Of a stretch of DNA of 64,000 nt, positions 8,021 to 16,529 are shown in pieces. Location: positions 1-64,000 of the forward strand of contig NZ_SLUQ01000015.1 in NCBI RefSeq assembly GCF_004345245.1, written 5' to 3'. Position numbers and translations under genes: made by a program. The notes under the pieces were generated by a model. The model was not told the origin of the DNA, searched no databases, and saw nothing but the letters and a program-made list of their open reading frames with translations. Numbering within the stretch: position 1 is the stretch's first letter; each line of letters begins with the position of its first letter. This DNA is from Rhizobium sp. BK251 (GTDB lineage: Bacteria; Pseudomonadota; Alphaproteobacteria; Rhizobiales; Rhizobiaceae).

Positions 8021-8843
8021 GAAAATCAACCGACACAGCAACGTCCTGCCGCATCTCTTCCTGTCCCTCGGGGCATTGATCATGATCGGCCCGTTCCTCT
8101 GGGAAGTGCTGACGGCCTTCAAGACATTCGGTGAATCCATCCAGGTGCCGCCGGTGATGATCCCGGCACATTTCAACCTCGACAATTTCCGGGAAGTGTT
8201 TCAGTCCCTGCCGTTCACGAGCCTGTTCATCAACACGGTGCTGATGACGGCGGCGCGGACGACTGGCCAAGTGTTCTTCTGCTCGCTCGCCGGCTACGCC
8301 TTCGCGCGGCTGAATTTTCCGGGGCGGAACTTCATCTTCATGCTGTTCCTCGCCGTTATGATGGTGCCGGGGCAGATGTTTCTGATACCGCAATATCAGC
8401 TCATGCAGAGCTGGGGGCTGCTCAATACGATCCCGGCGCTGTTCTTGCCGGGCATGTTCAGTGCCTTCGGCACGTTTCTGATGCGACAGTTCTTCATGCA
8501 ACTTCCGAAAGAACTCGAGGAGGCGGCACGGCTTGACGGGGCCAATACCTGGCAGATCTACTGGAAGATCATGCTGCCGCTGGCGGCTCCCGGTATGCTG
8601 GCACTTGGGCTATTGGTGGCGATCTGGTCGTGGAACGACCTGCTGTGGCCGTTGGTGGTCAACACCGACCCGGAAAAGATGCCGCTCTCGGCCGGCCTCG
8701 CAAATCTCAAGGGCGAACATCTCACCGATTATCCGGTGCTGATGGCGGGATCGCTGATGGCCAGCGCGCCGCTGATCATCGCCTTTCTCCTCTTCCAGAA
8801 GCAGTTGATCCAGGGCATCGCCACCACGGGGGGCAAAGGCTGA
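8013..8843 (+). CDS. ABC transporter permease, sugar type (MalG/UgpE-like)
   Basis: This 276-residue protein has six predicted transmembrane helices and an EAA loop (ELEEAARLDGANTWQIYWKI near residue 168). It is the second membrane half of the importer and overlaps the first permease gene by 8 bases (ATGGCTAG). MalG-type proteins pair with MalF-type partners and a dimeric ATPase. The operon ends here without an ATPase, and the nearest candidate partner is the UgpC-type gene at 10074-11144 on the opposite strand. Confidence 0.9.
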   Translation: MARKINRHSNVLPHLFLSLGALIMIGPFLWEVLTAFKTFGESIQVPPVMIPAHFNLDNFREVFQSLPFTSLFINTVLMTAARTTGQVFFCSLAGYAFARLNFPGRNFIFMLFLAVMMVPGQMFLIPQYQLMQSWGLLNTIPALFLPGMFSAFGTFLMRQFFMQLPKELEEAARLDGANTWQIYWKIMLPLAAPGMLALGLLVAIWSWNDLLWPLVVNTDPEKMPLSAGLANLKGEHLTDYPVLMAGSLMASAPLIIAFLLFQKQLIQGIATTGGKG

Positions 8844-8979
8844 CGAAGGTCGGGCGGGCCTTCATCAGCCCGCATATCCGTAGAAGAAATAGGATAACGT
8901 CGGCTTGGGATGACACGCCTTCAATTGGCGTTTTGTAATACTTGCGCTCGAGCGCGGTCATCACTGTACGGCGTCAAGA

Positions 8980-8999
8980 TCAATCATTGGTGTGATTGA
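8980..8999. promoter_or_regulatory. Inverted repeat TCAATCA-N6-TGATTGA before the DeoR gene
   Basis: A perfect 7-bp inverted repeat with a 6-base spacer lies 65-85 bases before the DeoR start. The half-site TGATTGAC also appears in the sites at 3280 and 18337, so this is a plausible autoregulatory operator. Confidence 0.5.
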
Positions 9000-9064
9000 C
9001 TTCTGATGACTCGCCGTTCATGTGGATGCACTGGGGTGCACTTTCAGACCGAGTGACGGAGATC

Positions 9065-9862
9065 ATGTCGCAGAGCGAGGGACTAAAGGTAGACAGGTTG
9101 GATGCCATTCGTGGATATCTCTATGCCCATGGTTTTTCAACCGTACAGGCGTTGGCTGACGCGGTCGGCGCCTCGCTCGCTACAATTCGGCGCGATCTCC
9201 AATATCTGGAGCGCAAAGGTGCAATCGACCGAGTGCACGGCGGCGCGCGCATCGCCGAAGGCTCGTCAGTGGAGGTTGCCTTCCAGGAGAGGGCCAAACA
9301 CAACCTCGCTGCCAAGCGGGCGATCGCTCGCACCGCCTACGAGCTGCTGGTCCCGCATACGACGATCTTCCTTGACGCCGGGACGACGGTGCTGCAGCTC
9401 GCACTGCTGATCCGCCTCAATCCGTTGCCGCTTAGGATCTTCACCAATGGCCTCAGCGTAGCACAAGAGCTTCTTAATGTTCCCAATCTGAGCGTCTCTG
9501 TGTTGGGCGGCCAGTTGCGAAGTGAAAACGTCTCATTGGTCGGGCCTGAAGCCGAGGCCATGCTCGAAAGCCTATGGTTCGATCAGCTTTTTCTTGGTGT
9601 GAGTGCCATTGCAGCCGACGGCGCGCTCTATAGCGTCGATAGTGCCGAAGCCAGTCTTAACCGCAGGATGCTGGCGCGCTCGGCGGCCTCGCACCTGCTC
9701 ACGGATTCCAGCAAATTTGGCACGACTGCGACTTACAAGGTGGCGCCGCTCACCTGCGCTCACGTCATTACTGACTGGCGGCTCGGTTCCGATTGGCGTA
9801 CTCGCCTGGCCGAGATGGGCGTCGAGGTTGCCGTTGCCGAATCCGGCCCGTCCGACGACTGA
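9065..9862 (+). CDS. DeoR/GlpR family transcriptional regulator
   Basis: The 265-residue protein has an N-terminal winged helix-turn-helix (HGFSTVQALADAVGASLATIRRDL, about residues 19-42, shown in parts) followed by HGGARI. It has a C-terminal sugar-phosphate sensor domain with DAGTT, FTNGL and the GxL cluster. Such proteins usually repress sugar operons until a phosphorylated sugar binds. It is a close paralogue of the DeoR at 17489-18283. I chose ATG 9065 because the paralogue begins at the matching position; an in-frame TTG at 8996 would run into the operator. It probably controls the preceding amidohydrolase/ABC operon. Confidence 0.88.
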   Translation: MSQSEGLKVDRLDAIRGYLYAHGFSTVQALADAVGASLATIRRDLQYLERKGAIDRVHGGARIAEGSSVEVAFQERAKHNLAAKRAIARTAYELLVPHTTIFLDAGTTVLQLALLIRLNPLPLRIFTNGLSVAQELLNVPNLSVSVLGGQLRSENVSLVGPEAEAMLESLWFDQLFLGVSAIAADGALYSVDSAEASLNRRMLARSAASHLLTDSSKFGTTATYKVAPLTCAHVITDWRLGSDWRTRLAEMGVEVAVAESGPSDD

Positions 9863-9962
9863 CGGCACGAACCGATCCTCATCCTGTCTGGAGGAGGCCC
9901 ATTCGCACCCGATCCCATCGAAACCTAGCTGGTCCGCCGCGCAACGCCGGGAACGAAGGTCT

Positions 9963-10070
9963 CTATCTCCGGGGCGGGAGCCGGATCGTCTCGCCTCGCT
10001 CGCCGGAGAGATAAAGGCCCATCAGCATTTCGATGACCGCCACGCCATCGTGGAACGTCTCCAAGAGCAG
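9963..10070 (-). pseudogene. C-terminal remnant of a Gfo/Idh/MocA-family oxidoreductase
   Basis: The 35 codons directly after the UgpC-type stop, in the same frame, read TFHDGVAVIEMLMGLYLSGE and end at TAG 9963-9965. This matches the usual C-terminal tail of sugar dehydrogenases of the Gfo/Idh/MocA family. The N-terminal Rossmann domain is absent and there is no start codon. A deletion seems to have joined this tail to the end of the ATPase gene. The operon therefore once carried a sugar oxidoreductase. Confidence 0.65.
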
Positions 10071-10073
10071 CTT

Positions 10074-11144
10074 TTAGCCGATCGACAGTCGCTTTTCGCT
10101 TTTGGCATCGAAGAGATGCAGCTTTGTGAGATCCGGCGTCAGCCCGACGCTGTCGCCAGCCTGCAGGGAAAGGCGCTCGCGCACCGTCGCGACGATCGGA
10201 TCCGATCCGAGCTTGGCGTTGATCTGGGTCTCGGCTCCGGTCGGTTCTATCACCACCACCTCCGCACTCACGCCGCTCTGGCTGATGATCAGATGCTCTG
10301 GACGGATGCCGTAGATTACGTCTGCGCCTCGCGCCGATGCGGCGTTGTCAGGTAACGGCAGGCGAGCTCCGCTGTCAGCGATGAATTCAACCGGTCCGGA
10401 GTTGCTGATTTTGCCTCTAATGACATTCATGCCCGGCGAGCCGATGAAGCCGGCGACGAAGAGATTGGCCGGCCGGTCGTAGAGATCGAGCGGCGAGCCG
10501 ATCTGCTCGACATAACCGTCACGCATGACCACGATCCGGTCGGCCATGGTCATGGCCTCGATCTGATCATGCGTGACATAGATCGTGGTCGTTTGCAGTC
10601 GCTGGTGCAACTGCTTGATTTCCGAACGCATTTGTACGCGAAGCTTCGCGTCGAGGTTGGATAAGGGTTCGTCGAAGAGGAAGACCTGAGGCTGGCGGAC
10701 AATTGCTCGGCCCATGGCAACGCGCTGGCGCTGGCCGCCGGAGAGGTTTCGTGGATATCGATCGAGCAATTGTTCGAGACCGAGGATCTGTGCTGCGTCG
10801 CGAACGCGGCCTTTGATCTCTTCCTTCGGTGCCTTTGCCAGGCGCAGTGAAAAGCCCATGTTCGCCTCGACGGTCATATGCGGATAAAGCGCATAGGATT
10901 GGAAGACCATGGCGATATCGCGCTCCTTTGGCGCCACATCATTGACGACCTTGCTCCCGATCAAAACATTGCCGTCGGAGATTTCCTCAAGCCCTGCGAT
11001 CATGCGCAGCAGGGTCGACTTGCCGCAACCGGAAGGGCCGACGAGGGTGACGAACTCCCCGTCGCGGATGTCGATGTCGACGCCGTGCAAAACCTCGAAA
11101 TGACCATAGCTCTTGCGGACATTTGCCACGTTTACGGATGCCAT
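10074..11144 (-). CDS. ugpC: ABC transporter ATP-binding protein (UgpC/MalK/MsmK type)
   Basis: This 356-residue sugar-importer ATPase has Walker A GPSGCGKST near residue 35, signature LSGGQRQRVAMGRA near 133, Walker B FLFDEPLSNLD, and a switch His in YVTHDQIEAM. Its C-terminal TOBE-like domain ends in HLFDAKSEKRLSIG. I chose ATG 11144, preceded by AGGAG; a longer open frame upstream is unlikely to be coding. It is the last gene of the DeoR/kinase/ABC/SIS/GatZ operon. Because UgpC-type ATPases are often shared, it may also serve the ATPase-less importer at 5756-8843. That sharing is inference. Confidence 0.92.
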   Translation of the reverse strand: MASVNVANVRKSYGHFEVLHGVDIDIRDGEFVTLVGPSGCGKSTLLRMIAGLEEISDGNVLIGSKVVNDVAPKERDIAMVFQSYALYPHMTVEANMGFSLRLAKAPKEEIKGRVRDAAQILGLEQLLDRYPRNLSGGQRQRVAMGRAIVRQPQVFLFDEPLSNLDAKLRVQMRSEIKQLHQRLQTTTIYVTHDQIEAMTMADRIVVMRDGYVEQIGSPLDLYDRPANLFVAGFIGSPGMNVIRGKISNSGPVEFIADSGARLPLPDNAASARGADVIYGIRPEHLIISQSGVSAEVVVIEPTGAETQINAKLGSDPIVATVRERLSLQAGDSVGLTPDLTKLHLFDAKSEKRLSIG

Positions 11145-11214
11145 TACTGTCTCCTGCTGCGAATCTGGTTTCGGATCTATGGTCGCTCGCACCGAGCGAC
11201 ACGCGTCGCGCCTC

Positions 11215-12516
11215 TTATCGGGGCGCTGTCGCGGCGGTGTAGGGGGCGAGAGCCGCGTCAATGGCGGCAAGGCAGAGATCGCGGGCTTTCGGCGCGAGAC
11301 GTTTTTCGACCACGTCTGGATAGAGACGGGCGAGATGCTGGCTGATCAATGTTTCCGGGATTGTCTCGGGCAATCTGGCCAGCAATCTATCGACCGCCGC
11401 CGCCGCACGGGCATCAGGCCAGTAATAGCGAATACGGTCGCTGTAGCTGAAATGTCGCTGCAGCCGCTGCTCATCCACTGTGCCGCCATAGTGACCGGCC
11501 CAATGTCGAGGTTCGGCCAGCATGATATCTTCCATAGTCGCAGCCAGTCGGCTGGCCGCGGTATCACAGGAAAGAGTGTTGGCAATCGCATCGAGACCGT
11601 AGAGTGCCTCGCGCAATGCGAAGGTCAGCCCCGGACCGACTTTGAGGATCGCAAATCCGCCGTCAACCAGCGCCGAAAGCATGTCCGCCGGCTGGTAGTC
11701 GGTCGAATGGGCTTCGAAGAGCAGTCCTTCCATCTCATGGAGCGCGGAAATAAGCTTCTGCGCCCGCTCGGGCTTGTAGAGCGCGACATTGGCGTTGCCG
11801 AATTCCACGCCCGGCTGAACGACGATGGCGATTACCCGCTGCAGCGCCGGATCGGCTCCTGCTTCCGTAAAGGCGTGACGGTGGACCTCAAGCGTTTTGA
11901 GGGCCGCGTCGCGGTGCGTGACCTCGAGCTCGTCCAGCGCATGTGTCGCGCCACCAGGCGGCGGCACCTCGGTGCCGATGACGTAGACCGGCAGACGACG
12001 GCCGTTGCGACGGGCAGCGTCTTCCGCTGCCCGCGCCAAGCGTGCTGCCCTTGCGGCGGTCAGTTCGTCGGCAAGGGCCACAGGCTCGCCGGCGCAGCCC
12101 ATCGACGTGTCGAGGTGCAGCTTTTCGAAGCCGGCTTCGACATAGGCCGTTACCATGGCTTCGGCGCGCGCCATGGCTTCGTCCGCGTTGAGCTTTCGCC
12201 AGGGATTAGGGCCGAGATGATCCCCGCCGAGAATGATGCGGTCAGCCGGAAAGTCGATGCCTGCCGCGATGCGCTCGATGAAGGTTCGGAAATCGGCGGG
12301 GGTCATTCCGGTATAGCCGCCTTCCTGATTGACCTGGTTACAGGTCGCCTCGATCAGAACGGCCTCATCCTGCCGGGCGGCACGCCGCAACGTTCCTTCG
12401 ATGACAAGCGGATGTGCAGAGCACACCGATGTAATGCCACGTGGTAGCGAAAGGCTCCTGGCGCCGAAGAGTTTTGCCAGGGCAATCTGTCGATTGTGAT
12501 CGATCGCCGCGCTCAT
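11215..12516 (-). CDS. gatZ: D-tagatose-1,6-bisphosphate aldolase subunit GatZ/KbaZ
   Basis: This 433-residue protein has the GatZ/KbaZ hallmark EATCNQVNQEGGYTGMTPA near residue 46, followed by LGGDHLGPNPW and DTSMGCAGEP. In enteric bacteria GatZ/KbaZ assists the class II tagatose-bisphosphate aldolase of the galactitol and N-acetylgalactosamine pathways. No GatY/KbaY partner is present in the window, so the protein may act alone or with a distant partner, as in other rhizobial clusters of this type. Its start overlaps the SIS gene stop (ATGA). The neighbouring AgaS-like protein and sugar kinase support amino-galactose or galactose-derivative catabolism. Confidence 0.88.
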   Translation of the reverse strand: MSAAIDHNRQIALAKLFGARSLSLPRGITSVCSAHPLVIEGTLRRAARQDEAVLIEATCNQVNQEGGYTGMTPADFRTFIERIAAGIDFPADRIILGGDHLGPNPWRKLNADEAMARAEAMVTAYVEAGFEKLHLDTSMGCAGEPVALADELTAARAARLARAAEDAARRNGRRLPVYVIGTEVPPPGGATHALDELEVTHRDAALKTLEVHRHAFTEAGADPALQRVIAIVVQPGVEFGNANVALYKPERAQKLISALHEMEGLLFEAHSTDYQPADMLSALVDGGFAILKVGPGLTFALREALYGLDAIANTLSCDTAASRLAATMEDIMLAEPRHWAGHYGGTVDEQRLQRHFSYSDRIRYYWPDARAAAAVDRLLARLPETIPETLISQHLARLYPDVVEKRLAPKARDLCLAAIDAALAPYTAATAPR

Positions 12517-13469
12517 GCCAGTGTTACGACCTTGGTGAGATGACGCGGAGAAACGGTGTCTATGTTTCTCGCTTGCGCCGCGCGTTCGCCGAGGATCTGC
12601 AGTGTGGGCAGGACGACGAGACCGGCGAGCGACAGATCGACATCGATGGGGAGCTCCAGATCCCCGGGGCCGCCAAGCCCGATGACCAGGGCGCCTTTCT
12701 GGCGCAACTCGCTGACGAGTTTGGCTTCGGCCTGCTTCTGGTCCTCGCTGTAAAGCATGATCGCTGCGGTTTTTTCATCGACGAGACTGATCGGCCCATG
12801 CCGGTATTCGAGCGGATGGAAGGCTTGCGTCATCAACTGGCTCATTTCCATCAGTTTGAGTGCGCCTTCCAGCGCGATCCCGAAAAGCGGTCCACCGCCC
12901 AGAAAGACGAAATGCGAGCGATCCCTGATGATATCGGGCAGGGCCACATCAAGGGTATTGGCCAGTCTCTGAGCTGACGCGATGACAGAACGGGGCACGG
13001 TCTGGCCGATCATCTGCAGGCTGAGCAGCACCATGAGACTTGCCGAAACCGTCATGACGATGCCCTCGTCGGGGTGAGTGGGCGAGCAGATCAGTTGATC
13101 ACAGTTTTTGGCAAGCGTACTTTCGGGCTCGACCGTCACGGCGGAGACGAAGGCACCGGCAGCGCGGCTCGCCTTTGCGGCGGCCACCGTCTCCGTGGTC
13201 TCGCCGCTGCGTGACAACGCAACCACGTGCGTCTTCTTCCAATCCGGCCAGAAATAGGAGGGCCTGTTGAGCCATTCAGCACCCGGAACAGCAATAGCCT
13301 TTCGCTTCAGGTTGTTGGCATAGGCGGCCAAAGATAAAGCGAGATTAAAGGACGTGCCGCAGCCGAGGAAGACGAGAAGATCTTCCTCCTTTCCGATTGC
13401 CGCGTTCGAGCCGATCGCTTTTCCCCAATAAGGGAACTGCTCGAAGATTACCTTTTCGGTCGTGTTCAT
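12513..13469 (-). CDS. SIS-domain sugar isomerase/deaminase (AgaS-like)
   Basis: This 318-residue protein has two sugar isomerase (SIS) domains. The first contains FLGCGTSFN near residue 33 and SRSGETTETVAAAKA near 86. The second carries the substrate-binding EYRHGPISLVDEKTAA stretch near 230. AgaS-type proteins isomerise and deaminate galactosamine-6-phosphate, and relatives act on other amino-sugar phosphates. The ATG at 13469 is the right start; a much longer open frame upstream is antiparallel shadow over a permease. It overlaps gatZ by ATGA, and its exact substrate is inferred from the neighbours. Confidence 0.85.
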   Translation of the reverse strand: MNTTEKVIFEQFPYWGKAIGSNAAIGKEEDLLVFLGCGTSFNLALSLAAYANNLKRKAIAVPGAEWLNRPSYFWPDWKKTHVVALSRSGETTETVAAAKASRAAGAFVSAVTVEPESTLAKNCDQLICSPTHPDEGIVMTVSASLMVLLSLQMIGQTVPRSVIASAQRLANTLDVALPDIIRDRSHFVFLGGGPLFGIALEGALKLMEMSQLMTQAFHPLEYRHGPISLVDEKTAAIMLYSEDQKQAEAKLVSELRQKGALVIGLGGPGDLELPIDVDLSLAGLVVLPTLQILGERAAQARNIDTVSPRHLTKVVTLA

Positions 13470-13480
13470 GATGTCTCCGA

Positions 13481-14338
13481 TTATTTGACCGAACCGGCCA
13501 GCAGACCGCTGACGAGGTACCGGTTGAGGAAGATGACGACCAGGGCAGGGATGACGATCGCGATCGATCCGCTTGCCGTGATCAGCCCGTAGTCGATGAA
13601 GTTCTTGGTGACGAATTCGGGGATGAGAACCGTCAGGGGTTTCGTCGCCTGCGGCGAGAAGATGAGGGGAACGAGGTACTGCCCCCAGGCTCCGAGAAAG
13701 GTCAGGATGGCGGCTGCCGTCAACCCGGGGCCGGCGAGCGGCAGCACGATGTTGAAGAAGATGAAGAGGCGGCCGGCACCATCGAGCTGTGCCGCCTCCT
13801 CGAGCGCAATCGGAAGCTGCTCGAAGACGCTGCGCAGCAGCCACAGCGAGAGCGGCAGATAGGCCGAGACGTAGATCAGCGAGACCCCGATATAACTGTC
13901 GACGAGATGCATCTTGATCATGATCTGGTAGAGCGGGATAAGCACCGCATAGGCGGGAATGGCGAGTGTCGCGACGACTGCCCCGAACAAGAATTGACGT
14001 CCGGGAAAACGCATCCTGGTGAAGGCATAGGCGCCGAGTGCCGAGATCGCGACGCAAAGCAGCGTGGCAGCGGCCGACGTGATCACGCTGTTGACGAGTG
14101 CCGCACGGAACTGCTTCCAGACTTCCACCCCGCCGATCCGCGCGATATTGACGCCGAGCAGGCGCGAATAATGGTCCAGCGTGAAATGCTGCGGGAAGAA
14201 GTGGATCGGCCGCGTGGAAAAATCTTCCGTCGGCGTCACGGAGCTTGCGAGCGTCCAGTAGATCGGACCGAGCGACCAGATCAGCAGCACGGCAAGACCG
14301 GTCCATATCATCAGGCGGTAGAGAATGGTTGGTTTCAT
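13481..14338 (-). CDS. ABC transporter permease, sugar type (MalG-like)
   Basis: This 285-residue membrane protein has about six helices, a large periplasmic loop near the N-terminus, and the EAA loop ALEEAAQLDGAGRLFIFFNI near residue 177. It is the second permease of this importer and its ATG shares one base with the end of the first permease (14338). It works with the binding protein at 15252, the other permease at 14338 and the UgpC-type ATPase at 10074. Confidence 0.9.
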   Translation of the reverse strand: MKPTILYRLMIWTGLAVLLIWSLGPIYWTLASSVTPTEDFSTRPIHFFPQHFTLDHYSRLLGVNIARIGGVEVWKQFRAALVNSVITSAAATLLCVAISALGAYAFTRMRFPGRQFLFGAVVATLAIPAYAVLIPLYQIMIKMHLVDSYIGVSLIYVSAYLPLSLWLLRSVFEQLPIALEEAAQLDGAGRLFIFFNIVLPLAGPGLTAAAILTFLGAWGQYLVPLIFSPQATKPLTVLIPEFVTKNFIDYGLITASGSIAIVIPALVVIFLNRYLVSGLLAGSVK

Positions 14339-15255
14339 CAGTCGAACCGTGTGTTGCGATAGACGCGGAGCACGTAGACGAGCGAGACCAGCAGAGAGAC
14401 CAGCGTGATGACGACCGAGAGCGCCATGCCGTAGGAGAAACGCAGGTTCTGGAATGTCTCGAGATAGATCTGTACGAGGATCGGCCGCGTTTCGAGGCTC
14501 GATCCGGCAAGCACCCAGGCCTCGTCAAAGAGGTTGAAAGCATTGACGGTCGCATTCGTCATGGCGACGGCAATGGCGCTGCGCACGAGTGGGAGCGTCA
14601 CAAGGCTGAACATCTGCACGCGTGTTGCTCCGTCTATGCGGGCCGCCTCGTAAAGATGCGCCGGGATGCTCTGCATGGCGGCGAGCACGATGACGATCGT
14701 CAGCGGCATCATCCGCCAGACATGCACAACGGTCACTGCAATGATCGCGCTCGTCCGGTCGTTGAACCAGACATGATTTTCGAAGGGCAGGCCGAGTGCC
14801 ACAAGTATACCGTTCAGCAGGCCGGCGCCCGGCTGATAGATCCACAGCCAGATAACCGAGTTGACGACGCCGGGTAGAGCCCAGGGCAGGATGACGGCCG
14901 CCAGGACCCATTGGCGCCCAACTTTCACCTGGTTGATGAGAGCAGCAGCAAGTACGCCGAAGACCGTCTCGGCAACGACGGCGAGGACGACATAGATGAG
15001 TGTATTCATCCAGGTCGATCCCAGCTGCGCGTCCGACAGCATGCGCGTGTAATTCTCCAGCCCGACGAAGGGCGTTCCGGCCTGCATCGGATTGACCCTA
15101 TGCAGTGAGTCCCAAACCGTCCGGCCCATCGGATAGAAGACCAGCGCTGCCATCGTCACGAGGATGGGCAGCACCAGCAGCACTCCGAGCGTAGTGTCGG
15201 CGTTGAGGCCGACACTACGCTTGGTTGCGACACCTTCAGCGGTGACTGCTGTCAT
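14338..15255 (-). CDS. ABC transporter permease, sugar type (MalF-like)
   Basis: This 305-residue protein has six predicted transmembrane helices and an EAA loop (LYEAARIDGATRVQMFSLVT near residue 203). It starts within the stop of the binding-protein gene (ATGA at 15252-15255), so translation is coupled. It is the first membrane subunit of the importer in the DeoR/GatZ operon. Confidence 0.9.
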   Translation of the reverse strand: MTAVTAEGVATKRSVGLNADTTLGVLLVLPILVTMAALVFYPMGRTVWDSLHRVNPMQAGTPFVGLENYTRMLSDAQLGSTWMNTLIYVVLAVVAETVFGVLAAALINQVKVGRQWVLAAVILPWALPGVVNSVIWLWIYQPGAGLLNGILVALGLPFENHVWFNDRTSAIIAVTVVHVWRMMPLTIVIVLAAMQSIPAHLYEAARIDGATRVQMFSLVTLPLVRSAIAVAMTNATVNAFNLFDEAWVLAGSSLETRPILVQIYLETFQNLRFSYGMALSVVITLVSLLVSLVYVLRVYRNTRFD

Positions 15256-16502
15256 TGGGCCATCGCCTGCTTGGCGGCATCGGCGATGCTCTGCATGGCC
15301 TGATCAACGGAGACCTGGTCCTTGGCAGCACTGTTGATCGCCGTGTTCACCGCGCTTGAGAACTGCGGATACCACGGCGGCGTTCCCTGCTGGAACAACG
15401 GCTCGACGGTCTTCGACTGTGCAACGAGTGCGTCGCCGCTCGTTAGCTTGCCCTCTGTATTGAGCTCGGAGAGTGCCGAGGTGCGTGTCGGCAGAAAGCC
15501 GTTTGCCGCATTCTTCTTCTGGAACTCCCGGCTGGTGAACCATTTGACGAAGGCGACTGCCGCTTCCTTGTTCTGGGAGACGTTCGGAATGGCAAGCGCC
15601 TCCGGAAGGCCAAAGCTCCGGGTCTGACCGCTTGCGGTCGGCACCAGAATTGCTTCCACCTGACCTGCGACCTTCGACTGCTTTGGATCGTTCATCTGAC
15701 CCAACCGGCCGGGCTCACCCGAGATCATGATGCTGGTCAGCCCTTGGGCAAACATGCTCTCGTTGATCTGGCTGTCCTTCAGGCCCGTCGAAGCTGGATC
15801 GACCAAACCGTCCTTCAAGAGCGCCAGTTCGAAGGCGAGTGCCTTGTAGCCGGCGGAATCTGGCGTGAGGAAAAGCGGCTTGAAATCCTTGTCGAAAAGT
15901 TCGCCGCCGAAAGCCTTTGTCAGCAGATACCAACTGGTGGAAGCGCCTTCAGTCGCCGAGAGTGGCAGGCCGATCGGATAGGTGGAAATACCCTTCTCCT
16001 TGATCTGCTTGGCCGCGGCGACCAGCGCATCAAGAGTCTTCGGCGTCTCGGTAATGCCTGCATCCGTGAAATGCTTCTTGTTGATGAGCATGACACGGAA
16101 GTCGTTTGTATAGGGCACGCCCAGGAGTTGGCCATCGACGGTGAAGATCTTGGCGACGCCGATATCATCGATCGTGTCTTTGTCGATAACGTCGTTCAGC
16201 GGCATGTACCAGCCGGCGGCGCTGAACTGCCCGGTCCACGACCAGTCGAACTCCGTCACATCTGCCGGTGCCGTGCCGGCGACCAGGGCCGTGACGAGCT
16301 TCGGGCGGATATCGTCCCATGACAGGGTCTGGAGATCGACATGAATGCCGGTCTCCGCTTCAAAATCAGCCGCAACCGTCGCTCCCTGCGGCGACGGCAT
16401 CAGCACGGTAATCGACTGACCGGCAAGCGGCTTGGCGTCATCGGCCAGAGCAGGCAGAGCGATGGCCGCTGAGGCCAGCAAAGGCAATATGAATTTATAC
16501 AT
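15252..16502 (-). CDS. ABC transporter substrate-binding protein, sugar type
   Basis: This is a family-1 solute-binding protein of 416 residues when started at ATG 16502, which has AAGGA about 8 bases upstream. An in-frame ATG at 16529 would add nine residues before the signal peptide. The N-terminus (MYKFILPLLASAAIALPALA) is a clear export signal. The mature part has TAPADVTEFDWSWTGQF and a later QGTPPWYPQFS segment. The ligand is unknown. Neighbours suggest a galactose- or amino-sugar-containing compound, perhaps one released by the alpha-galactosidase at 18482. Confidence 0.88.
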   Translation of the reverse strand: MYKFILPLLASAAIALPALADDAKPLAGQSITVLMPSPQGATVAADFEAETGIHVDLQTLSWDDIRPKLVTALVAGTAPADVTEFDWSWTGQFSAAGWYMPLNDVIDKDTIDDIGVAKIFTVDGQLLGVPYTNDFRVMLINKKHFTDAGITETPKTLDALVAAAKQIKEKGISTYPIGLPLSATEGASTSWYLLTKAFGGELFDKDFKPLFLTPDSAGYKALAFELALLKDGLVDPASTGLKDSQINESMFAQGLTSIMISGEPGRLGQMNDPKQSKVAGQVEAILVPTASGQTRSFGLPEALAIPNVSQNKEAAVAFVKWFTSREFQKKNAANGFLPTRTSALSELNTEGKLTSGDALVAQSKTVEPLFQQGTPPWYPQFSSAVNTAINSAAKDQVSVDQAMQSIADAAKQAMAQ

Positions 16503-16529
16503 GTTCCCATCCTTCGTTATCGTTGACAT

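Noticed and set aside
8854..8873. GC-rich hairpin after the second permease gene
   Set aside because: The stem is only 6 bp and no T-tract follows, so I did not call a terminator.
13470..14555. Long minus-strand open frame running upstream of the SIS gene
   Set aside because: It is antiparallel/out-of-frame shadow over two well-supported permease genes. Composition is Arg/Ser/His-rich, and the SIS gene has its own ATG at 13469.
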